A stretch of 17,141 nucleotides of DNA from Humitalea sp038323655 (lineage in GTDB: Bacteria > Pseudomonadota > Alphaproteobacteria > Acetobacterales > Acetobacteraceae), in contig JBBQHE010000081.1 in the NCBI GenBank assembly GCA_038323655.1, forward strand, positions 1 to 17,141. The letters are read 5' to 3'. Positions 1 through 6,190 of the stretch are shown in pieces. Each line of letters starts with the position of its first letter. Within the stretch, counting starts at the first letter, position 1. The position numbers and the translations under genes were made by a program. The notes under the pieces are model-generated. The model saw only the letters and a program-made list of their open reading frames with translations, was not told the DNA's origin and made no database searches.

Positions 1-98
1 TGGGTGATGATGCCCGTGGCCCCCTGGCGGGGGGGGTGGGGGGTTTGTGGGGGGGGGGGCGCTGTGCGGGGGGCTTTGCCCCCCTCAAACTCCCCCCA

Positions 99-119
99 CC
101 AGGGGACCGTGTCCCCTGG
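99..119. repeat. Perfect 9-bp stem hairpin inside the left arm
   Basis: Positions 99-107 pair perfectly with 111-119 around a 3-nt loop (CGT). No T-tract follows on either strand, so an intrinsic terminator for an upstream gene is possible but not supported. The matching position in the right arm is a diverged version of the same structure. Confidence 0.5.
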
Positions 120-258
120 ACCCGCCGTAGGTTGGCCAAGCGGAGGGAGGGGCATGGCGCGCCGTTGATCAAGGTCGCTTCCTTCGACGCCCCTCCCTCC
201 GCTTGTCCAACAAACCCCCCGGCGGGTGCAGGGGGCACGGCCTCCTGCCGGGTGGGGG

Positions 259-283
259 CTGGGGAGGGCAGAGCCCTCCCCAG
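259..283. repeat. Perfect 11-bp stem hairpin in front of folC
   Basis: Positions 259-269 (CTGGGGAGGGC) pair perfectly with 273-283 around an AGA loop. The structure ends 30 nt before the folC ATG, so in a transcript starting upstream it would form a very stable stem in the folC leader. No T-tract follows. It corresponds to the 68-84 hairpin of the opposite arm. Confidence 0.5.
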
Positions 284-313
284 GGACTGCCCCCCCCAAA
301 CACGCCGCCCAGC

Positions 314-1585
314 ATGACCACGACCGGGCGGTCGGAGGCGGTGATTGCGCGGTTGCATGCCTTGCATCCGAAGTTGATCGATTTGTCGCTGGGTCGGTTG
401 CAGCGTTTGCTGGCGGCCTTGGGCCATCCGGAGCGTCGTTTGCCGCCGGTGGTGCATGTCGCCGGGACGAACGGGAAGGGCAGCACCTGTGCGGTGGTGC
501 GCGCGGTGGCCGAGGCCGCGGGGCAGCGGGTGCATGTCTATGCCTCGCCGCATCTGGTCCGCTTTCATGAACGGGTGCGGCTGGCCGGCGTGTTGGTGAC
601 CGAGGAGGCGCTGACCGAGGCCCTGGCGCGGGTCGAGGTGGCCAATGCCGGGCTGCCGATCACGGTGTTCGAGGTGACGACCGCGGTGGCCTTGGTCTTG
701 TTCGCCGAGGTGCCGGCGGATGTGCTGGTGCTTGAGGTTGGCCTGGGCGGCCGGTTCGATGCGACCAACGTGGTCGATCGGCCGGTGGCCTGCGCGATCA
801 CCAGCGTGTCGATGGACCACATGGATTTTCTGGGCGACACGTTGGCGCTGATCGCCGGTGAGAAGGCGGGGATCATCAAGCCGGGCGTGCCCGTGGCGAC
901 CGGGTACCAGGCGGCCGAGACGATGGCTGTGATCGTGGCCGAGGCCGCGGGGCAGGGCGCGCCGCTGCTGGCCCGCGGGGCGGCCTGGGATGTGGTGGAC
1001 GGGGTGTATCGGGACGGGCGCGGGGCGGTGGCGCTGCCGGCGACCGGCCTGCCGGGGCCGCACCAGGCCGAAAATGCGGGGATTGCGATCGCGGCGCTGC
1101 GCGCCTGGAACCCGTCCTGGCTGACCGATGCTGCAATCCAGCGGGGCGTGGCGGGTGCGCGCTGGCCGGCGCGCTTGCAGCGGCTGCATGGGGCGCTGGC
1201 GGCGCGTGTGCCGGGGGCGGAGTTGTGGCTGGACGGCGGGCACAATGCGGGGGCGGGGCTGGCGCTCGCGGCGCATTTGCCGGCCTGGGCCGACCGGCCG
1301 CTGCATCTTGTCGTCGGCATGAAGGCGGGCAAGGCGAGCGAGGCTTTCCTGGCGCCGATGCTGCCCTTTGCGACCAGTGTCTGGGCGGTGGCGGAGCCGG
1401 GGCAGCATTTGGCGATGCCGCCTGAGGCGATCGTCGCGGCCTCGGGCGGGGTGGCGCGGATGGGGCCGGATGTGGCGGGGGCGCTTGCGCAAATCGCGGC
1501 GCTGCCGCCCGGGCGGGTTTTGATCTGCGGCAGCCTGTATTTGGCGGGCGAGGTGTTGAAGGTGGACGGGTCCCTGCCGGACTAA
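314..1585 (+). CDS. folC: Bifunctional folylpolyglutamate synthase / dihydrofolate synthase
   Basis: This cytoplasmic Mur-ligase-family enzyme joins glutamate to dihydropteroate and extends the polyglutamate tail of folates. The 423-residue product has the expected length. The ATP-binding P-loop GTNGKGS is at residues 51-57. The family segment VGLGGRFDATN follows, then SMDHMDFLG and EKAGIIKPG, which in this family carries the modified lysine region. The C-terminal domain has LDGGHNAGAG, the counterpart of the usual DGAHNP. The frame stays open upstream to 203, but that extension is translated from the GC-rich inverted repeat and has no family similarity, so I chose the ATG at 314. No Shine-Dalgarno sequence is visible before it. 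In many proteobacteria folC follows accD; accD is not visible in the first 300 bases here. Confidence 0.95.
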   Translation: MTTTGRSEAVIARLHALHPKLIDLSLGRLQRLLAALGHPERRLPPVVHVAGTNGKGSTCAVVRAVAEAAGQRVHVYASPHLVRFHERVRLAGVLVTEEALTEALARVEVANAGLPITVFEVTTAVALVLFAEVPADVLVLEVGLGGRFDATNVVDRPVACAITSVSMDHMDFLGDTLALIAGEKAGIIKPGVPVATGYQAAETMAVIVAEAAGQGAPLLARGAAWDVVDGVYRDGRGAVALPATGLPGPHQAENAGIAIAALRAWNPSWLTDAAIQRGVAGARWPARLQRLHGALAARVPGAELWLDGGHNAGAGLALAAHLPAWADRPLHLVVGMKAGKASEAFLAPMLPFATSVWAVAEPGQHLAMPPEAIVAASGGVARMGPDVAGALAQIAALPPGRVLICGSLYLAGEVLKVDGSLPD

Positions 1586-1664
1586 CGTGGACTGCGTTGG
1601 GGCGGAATGGCCGAAAAGGCCTGATCCCACGATCGTGCAGGAGCCAGGGCGGACGGCGCCGACG

Positions 1665-1920
1665 GTCTCAGGCTTACCGCTCTGGGTCTACACGTTCACC
1701 AGGATCATCCACATCTCATAAGAACGGGTTGTCTAACCTGATCACCCTGCGTGGAATTTATCGGCGATCGGGCAAAGTCGCGTGTTTTCGTCGGGCTTTA
1801 CCTGCGGCCGATGATCGTCGCGATGGCGATGCTGGATGGAGTGGTGCACACAGCGGCCGACCTGCCGAGGATCGGGCATGCGCTTGTCCGGCCAATGGCC
1901 TACGGCCACCCGACAGCGCT
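1665..1920 (+). pseudogene. Broken 3' half of a split TPP decarboxylase alpha subunit
   Basis: The DNA aligns with the 3' half of the intact gene at 2838-3347. Pieces of one protein are spread over three frames. VSGLPLWVYTFTRI (from 1665) matches ASGFLTCIYAITKI and runs into a TAA at 1719. NLITLRG (about 1733-1753) matches ILITLRG in a second frame. In a third frame (about 1751 on), VGLYLRPMIVAMAM and VHTAADLPRIGHA match NGLYLRPIIAAMAL and VHTAADLPKIGAA. At least two frameshifts and one stop therefore break it, and the 5' half with the catalytic glutamate is not recognisable. Similarity fades near 1920, where the convergent methyltransferase ends. Divergence from the intact copy looks substantial, so this is an old duplication or the relic of a related gene. 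Confidence 0.8.
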
Positions 1921-1921
1921 T

Positions 1922-2620
1922 TTAGCTGCCGGGCCTACCGAGCAGGCGCGCAGCGCCAGAGACGTACTTGATCGCCGCCATGCGCGCTTTGTCCAACGTG
2001 GGAACCGACCGCAACGCCTCGTTTAGAAACAAGACGTTCATCAGGTTTCGGGAGAAGTCCGTGGCGTGGAAGCCGGCTGCCCGCATTCTCGCGATGATGT
2101 CGAGTACCGGCCCGCGCTGCGCCGGGTCAAGGAAGGCGTGAAACTCGACTGTGATCTGCGGGATCGACTGCAGGACGGCCATCGGACAGGTCGCAAAGAC
2201 GTCAAGCTCCGCGCCCTCGATATCCAGCTTAAGCAGGTCGACATGCCCCACGTCGAAATCGAGCAGGAACTGGTGCAAAGGGATGCCCGGGACCGTTTCC
2301 GTCGCCAGCTCCTGCATCCCGCTTGAATTCCTCACCATGGCGCTCGCTGTCAGGTCGGACTGATCGACGTGAAAGCTGACCGGCCCGACATCCCTCGTGA
2401 TCGCGAAACGGTGACATTCGAGGCCGCGGCTGGAGCGATTCTCCTCAGCGAGGACGGCGTTCGGTTCGATACCAATAACGCGGCAACCAAAACGGTCGGT
2501 TACGCTGCGGGCAAAGCTGCCGACGTTCATGCCGCAGTCCAGCACCACGGCGCCAGGCTGAAGCCAATTCGAGACAAAAGAATGTCCCTCGATCCGATCT
2601 ATGTTCAACCAGCGACCCAT
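1922..2620 (-). CDS. FkbM family SAM-dependent methyltransferase
   Basis: A probable O-methyltransferase of the FkbM family, which modifies sugars or secondary metabolites; its acceptor cannot be told. The 232-residue form has the SAM-binding loop VVLDCGMNVGSFA at 25-37, the ribose-contacting acidic motif IEPN at 51-54, and the family hallmark LLKLDIEGAELDVF at about 129-142, followed by a strand ITVEFHAF. I chose the ATG at 2620, which has an AGGA about 9 nt upstream. A GTG at 2638 would add six residues, and the frame is open to 2806. The segment just upstream (VNEIVVGYGR) could be genuine, so the true start may lie further out. Codon use is visibly less GC-biased than in the neighbours, with ATA, GTA, AGA and TTG codons. 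Together with the adjacent gene remnant, this suggests acquisition by transfer. Confidence 0.82.
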   Translation of the reverse strand: MGRWLNIDRIEGHSFVSNWLQPGAVVLDCGMNVGSFARSVTDRFGCRVIGIEPNAVLAEENRSSRGLECHRFAITRDVGPVSFHVDQSDLTASAMVRNSSGMQELATETVPGIPLHQFLLDFDVGHVDLLKLDIEGAELDVFATCPMAVLQSIPQITVEFHAFLDPAQRGPVLDIIARMRAAGFHATDFSRNLMNVLFLNEALRSVPTLDKARMAAIKYVSGAARLLGRPGS

Positions 2621-2728
2621 TCGACCGTATCCTACCACTATCTCATTTACAGGCAGGTCCGCCACCGCGGCAACGGCCAAAGCTCTGGCGCAGGACGGTT
2701 GAAACCCGACGACCAGAAAAAAGCCCGG

Positions 2729-2768
2729 GCAGGCGAAGATCAGCGCCTGCAAAGGCAGTATTTGCAGG
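2729..2768. repeat. Two overlapping, mutually exclusive hairpins
   Basis: GCAGGCG at 2729-2735 pairs with CGCCTGC at 2744-2750. CCTGCAAA at 2746-2753 pairs perfectly with TTTGCAGG at 2761-2768. The two stems share 2746-2750, so both cannot form at once. The site lies 70-110 nt upstream of the TPP decarboxylase alpha gene on the plus strand and upstream of the chosen methyltransferase start on the minus strand. No run of T follows either stem. Confidence 0.35.
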
Positions 2769-2837
2769 GCTGGGCTTGTTTGCGGGCCGTAGGATTGCCT
2801 GCACACTGGCGCGCTTGAATCGCCAAGGAGCCGCCGC

Positions 2838-3347
2838 GTGACCCCAGCCGACCTTTCGCCGGCGATTGCTGAGCAAGTGGCCGCTGCGGGTGTGGGCTTG
2901 GTCGCCAGCCTGCCCGATGGCTGGATCGCCGGGCTGATCGCGCGCTTCGACGAAGATGTGCGCTTGCGTCACGTCGCGGTGAACCGTGAGGAAAGTGCGA
3001 TCGGCCTGTGTTCCGGCGCCTATATGGGGGGCACCTCGGCGCTGGCTGTCATGGGTGCCTCGGGCTTCCTGACCTGCATCTATGCGATCACCAAGATCAA
3101 CTACACCTACCAGATTCCGCTGCCGATCCTGATCACGCTGCGCGGCGATGTCGGCGACCGGGCGAAGTATCATGTCTCGAACGGGCTCTACCTGCGGCCG
3201 ATCATCGCGGCGATGGCGCTGCCCTTTGTCGAGGTGCATACGGCGGCCGACCTGCCGAAGATCGGTGCCGCCATAGGCCATGCGCGCACCATCGCACGGC
3301 CCGTGGTGATCGGGCTCGCGCGCCAGGTGCTGAAGGGGGCCGACTGA
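2838..3347 (+). CDS. TPP-dependent 2-oxo acid decarboxylase, alpha (PYR-domain) subunit, ComD-like
   Basis: This is the N-terminal half of a split TPP decarboxylase like sulfopyruvate decarboxylase (ComD/ComE) and phosphonopyruvate decarboxylase. The PYR domain activates the cofactor bound mainly by the partner subunit. The 169-residue product has AVNREESAIGLCSGAYMGG, in which Glu51 or Glu52 is the expected catalytic glutamate contacting the TPP aminopyrimidine. ILITLRGDVGDRAKYH and NGLYLRPIIAAM follow, as in this family. It starts at a GTG with AAGGAG 7 nt upstream. The beta subunit begins one base after this stop, so an alpha-beta complex is expected. Real substrates may be sulfopyruvate, phosphonopyruvate or another 3-substituted pyruvate; sequence alone does not decide. 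Confidence 0.85.
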   Translation: MTPADLSPAIAEQVAAAGVGLVASLPDGWIAGLIARFDEDVRLRHVAVNREESAIGLCSGAYMGGTSALAVMGASGFLTCIYAITKINYTYQIPLPILITLRGDVGDRAKYHVSNGLYLRPIIAAMALPFVEVHTAADLPKIGAAIGHARTIARPVVIGLARQVLKGAD

Positions 3348-3348
3348 G

Positions 3349-3939
3349 ATGGCGATGGACATGCGGGCCTGCTTCGCGGCCCTGGTCGCGGCCCGGCGGG
3401 ATGAGATCGTGATCCTGTCGGCCGGCAATGCCAGCGAGATGTGGTGGGGGCTGACGCAGGATCGCGACAGCGTGTTTTATCTTGAGGCGAGCATGTCGCT
3501 GGCACCGATGTTCGGGGCGGGGATTGCGATGGGCGTGCCCGGGCGCGATGTCTGGGTGCTGAACGGCGATGGCGCGCTGGTGATGAACCCCGGCACGCTG
3601 ATGGTGGAATGCGAACTGGCGCTGCCGAACCTGAAGCATTTCGTCGTGTCCAACCGCGCCTATGGCTCGACCTTCGATGCGACGCTGCCGAATGCCGCGG
3701 GCAATGACTACAACGCGCTGGCCGCCGCTGTCGGCGTCACGCGCGGGCAGCGCTTCGACACGGTGCCGCAGTTGAACGCGGGGCTGCCGGAGGTGCGCGC
3801 GCCGGGCCATGGGCTGTGGGTGCTGGAGGTGGAGGCGCTGGGCCACAAGATCCCCGCGCCCCCGATCGACGGGCCGGAGATGAAGTTCCGTTTCGGTCGC
3901 TGGCTGGAACGCGAAACCGGGGTCAGGGTTTTCGGCTGA
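3349..3939 (+). CDS. TPP-dependent 2-oxo acid decarboxylase, beta (PP-domain) subunit, ComE-like
   Basis: The 196-residue C-terminal half of the split decarboxylase binds the TPP diphosphate and metal. The motif is GDGALVMN at 73-80, ending near VVSNRAYG (Asn102), matching the family GDG...N pattern. SAGNASEMWW and YLEASMSLAPMFGAGIAMG before it are typical of ComE-type subunits. The ATG follows the alpha stop in TGAGATG, with a purine-rich GAAGGGGG ribosome site inside the 3' end of the alpha gene, so the two are co-translated. Its last 17 bases overlap the 3' end of the convergent molybdoenzyme gene. No dehydrogenase or sulfo-lyase gene lies nearby to name the substrate. Confidence 0.85.
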   Translation: MAMDMRACFAALVAARRDEIVILSAGNASEMWWGLTQDRDSVFYLEASMSLAPMFGAGIAMGVPGRDVWVLNGDGALVMNPGTLMVECELALPNLKHFVVSNRAYGSTFDATLPNAAGNDYNALAAAVGVTRGQRFDTVPQLNAGLPEVRAPGHGLWVLEVEALGHKIPAPPIDGPEMKFRFGRWLERETGVRVFG

Positions 3940-6190
3940 TCGCCTGCCGGACGCGCCAGGGCGTCAGCGGCATGTCGAGGTGCGTGACGCCATGGGATCG
4001 CAGCGCATCCAGCGCCGCATGCATCACCGCCGGCGGGGCGGCAACGGGCCCGGCCTCGCCCACGCTTTTCGCGCCGACCGGGTTCAGCCCCGTGGGCACG
4101 CCCGCCAGGGTCACGCCGATGGGTGGCAGGTCCCCGGCCCGGAGGGCCTGATAGTCCATCAGGCTCGCGGTCAGCACCTGGCCGGTCGCGTCGTGATGCA
4201 CCGTCTCGCCCAGCGCCTGGCCGATGCCGAGCGCGATGCCGCCCTGCAATTGCCCCACGACGATGGCCGGGCTGACGGCGCGACCGACGTCATGCACGGC
4301 GATGTAGCGGGTGAGGGATACCTGACCGGTCTCGGGGTCGATCTCGACCTCGGCGATGTGGATGCCGGCGGGATAGGTGTAGTCGCGCGGGGCGAAGCGG
4401 GCCTCGGCATCCAGCGCGCCCTCGGCAAGGGCTGCGATCGCCTGCCAGGTGATGCGCCGGTCGGTGCCGGCGACGACCCAGTCGGAGCCGTCGCGGTAAA
4501 GGTCGGCCTCGGCGGCTTCCAGCGCCCCGGCGGCCAGCGCCGTGGCGCGGGCCTCGACCGCCAGGGCCGCGAGATGCACGGCGGCGCCGCCCACGGTCAG
4601 CGACCGGCAGGCGCCGGTGCCATTGCCGGTGGCGATGGCATCGGTGTCGCCTTGCAGCAGGGCGATGGTTTCGGGCGGCACGCCGAGGACCTCGGCGACG
4701 AGGCGGGCGTAGGTGGTGGCATGGCCCTGGCCGGAAGATTGCGTGCCGATGCGCAAGGTGAGCGCCCCGTCCGGTGCCACGCGCAGATCGGCGGCCTCGC
4801 CGAAGCCGAAGCCACAGGCCTCGATGCAGGCGGAGATCCCCTGACCGAGCAGCAGCCCGCGCGTGGCGGCCGCGGCCCGGCGGGCGGGCAGGCCCGGGCG
4901 GTCGGCGGCGTCGAGCGCGCTCGCCAGCATCCCCGGCAGGTCCATGTGGTCGTAGGTCGCGCCCCCCACGGTCGGCGCTGGCAGGTCCGAGGGGGCGAGC
5001 AGGTTGCGGCGGCGGAGCTCGGCGGGGTCGAGGCCGAGGCGGTGGGCCGCGGCCTCGACCAGCCGTTCCACCACGTAGAGGACTTCGGGCTGGCCGGCGC
5101 CGCGGAAGCTGCAGGTTGGCACGGCATGGCTGTAGATCGCCTCGATGACCGCATGGGCGGCGGGCAGGCGGTAGCAGCCGGCGAGGATTTTCAAGCCATG
5201 CAGCGGCGCCACCACGCCGCGCGGGGCCAGGTAGGCGCCCAGGCCTGCCAGGCTGTGCAGCCGCAGCCCGAGGAAGCGCCCCTCGGCATCCAGCGCCAGA
5301 GCCGCGCGGTTCACCTGGTCGCGGCCCTGGATGTCGGTCAAAAAAGCCTCGGTCCGGTCGGCCAGCCAGCGCACCGGGCGGCCGAGCCGGGCGGCGGCCC
5401 AGAGCGTCACCACCTGTTCGGGATAGAGCACGTTCTTCACGCCGAAGCCGCCGCCGATGGCGCCCGTCCGGACCCGCAGCCGGTCGCGCGGCCAGGCCAG
5501 CACCGCGTCGCAGAGCGTGTCGCGCAGCGGATGCGGCTTGCCGGCGGGGGTCAGCAGGTCGAAGCGCCCATCGGGCAGGGGGGTGGCGTAGGCGCCGCGG
5601 GCCTCCAGCGGCACGCCCGCCATGCGCGGGTTGTCGAGGGTGAGGTCCACCACGGTGGCCGCTTTGGCGAAGGCCGCGTCGGTGGCGGCGGCATCGCCGT
5701 GTTCGATACGAAAGGCGCGGTTGCCGGTCGGCCAGACGGCCGGGGCGCCGGGGGCGGCGGCCTCGGCGGTGGTGGCGGCGGCGGGCAGGGGGTCCCAATC
5801 GGGGGCGATGGCCTCGGCCCCGTCGCGGGCGGCGGCGGGGGTTTCGGCCAGCACCGCGGCCACGGCTTCGCCCACGAAGCGCACCACATCCACGGGCATG
5901 GCGGGCTGCGGCATGGCGGCGCGGGGGTCGCCCGCCGGCCAGCCTGCGGGGGTGCCGGGGGGGCGGACTTCCCAGGGGATGCCGGCGACGCCATCGGCCA
6001 GCAGATCGGCCCCGGTCAGCACCGCGACGACGCCCGGCGTGGCCAAGGCGGCAGCGGTGTCCAGCCCGCGCAGTCGGGCATGGGCATGGGGCGAGCGGCA
6101 GAAGGCCAGGTGCAGCGTGCCGGGCAGGATCGGCGCATCGGCGAAGAAGCGCGCCTGGCCGGTCAGCAGGGGCGGGTCTTCCAGCCTCAT
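3923..6190 (-). CDS. Xanthine dehydrogenase family molybdopterin-binding (large) subunit
   Basis: The catalytic subunit of a molybdenum hydroxylase, which adds an oxygen from water to an aromatic N-heterocycle or aldehyde. Over 755 residues it shows AIGGGFGVKN (244-253), CSFRGAGQPE (360-369, the form-II-like RGAG segment rather than the AYRCSFR loop of true CO dehydrogenase), GTQSSGQGHAT (482-492) and GAKSVGEAG (707-715). The glutamate at 712 is the expected base at the molybdenum centre. I take the ATG at 6190, which overlaps the amidohydrolase stop as ATGA; the frame continues upstream only as antisense of that gene. The [2Fe-2S] and FAD subunits such enzymes need are not in this window. 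Position in the operon makes a pyrimidine-, purine- or triazine-like substrate plausible. Confidence 0.9.
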   Translation of the reverse strand: MRLEDPPLLTGQARFFADAPILPGTLHLAFCRSPHAHARLRGLDTAAALATPGVVAVLTGADLLADGVAGIPWEVRPPGTPAGWPAGDPRAAMPQPAMPVDVVRFVGEAVAAVLAETPAAARDGAEAIAPDWDPLPAAATTAEAAAPGAPAVWPTGNRAFRIEHGDAAATDAAFAKAATVVDLTLDNPRMAGVPLEARGAYATPLPDGRFDLLTPAGKPHPLRDTLCDAVLAWPRDRLRVRTGAIGGGFGVKNVLYPEQVVTLWAAARLGRPVRWLADRTEAFLTDIQGRDQVNRAALALDAEGRFLGLRLHSLAGLGAYLAPRGVVAPLHGLKILAGCYRLPAAHAVIEAIYSHAVPTCSFRGAGQPEVLYVVERLVEAAAHRLGLDPAELRRRNLLAPSDLPAPTVGGATYDHMDLPGMLASALDAADRPGLPARRAAAATRGLLLGQGISACIEACGFGFGEAADLRVAPDGALTLRIGTQSSGQGHATTYARLVAEVLGVPPETIALLQGDTDAIATGNGTGACRSLTVGGAAVHLAALAVEARATALAAGALEAAEADLYRDGSDWVVAGTDRRITWQAIAALAEGALDAEARFAPRDYTYPAGIHIAEVEIDPETGQVSLTRYIAVHDVGRAVSPAIVVGQLQGGIALGIGQALGETVHHDATGQVLTASLMDYQALRAGDLPPIGVTLAGVPTGLNPVGAKSVGEAGPVAAPPAVMHAALDALRSHGVTHLDMPLTPWRVRQAISRKP

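Larger units (their letters stand above)
44..302. repeat. Large imperfect inverted repeat with internal hairpins, upstream of folC
   Basis: Two GC-rich arms, about 44-153 and 189-302, are reverse complements of each other. The innermost 23 bp of each arm (131-153 and 189-211) match with one mismatch (136/206). The outer parts align with small gaps. The arms flank a 35-nt spacer (154-188). Each arm carries its own small hairpins: 68-74/78-84 (7 bp, TTT loop) and 99-107/111-119 (9 bp perfect, 3-nt loop) on the left, and 259-269/273-283 (11 bp perfect, 3-nt loop) on the right. I see no convincing gene in 1-313. It looks like a dispersed intergenic repeat of a GC-rich genome, but copy number cannot be judged from one window. 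Confidence 0.75.

Noticed and set aside
203..313. Longer N-terminus of FolC starting at 203
   Set aside because: The extra 37 residues come from the inverted repeat (PPGGCRGHG...) and do not resemble the start of FolC proteins, which begin close to the residue encoded at 314.
36..317. Open frame of 93 codons in the first 300 bases
   Set aside because: It translates the GC-rich inverted repeat into low-complexity Gly/Pro/Arg sequence with no family pattern; G/C runs remove stops in this frame by chance.
1609..1621. GGCC-GAAAA-GGCC hairpin after folC as a terminator
   Set aside because: The stem is only 4 bp and no T-tract follows.
3905..3940. Possible bidirectional terminator between the convergent genes
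   Set aside because: CGAAAcc and ggTTTTCG can pair only with bulges and the stem lies within both coding regions; too weak to call.
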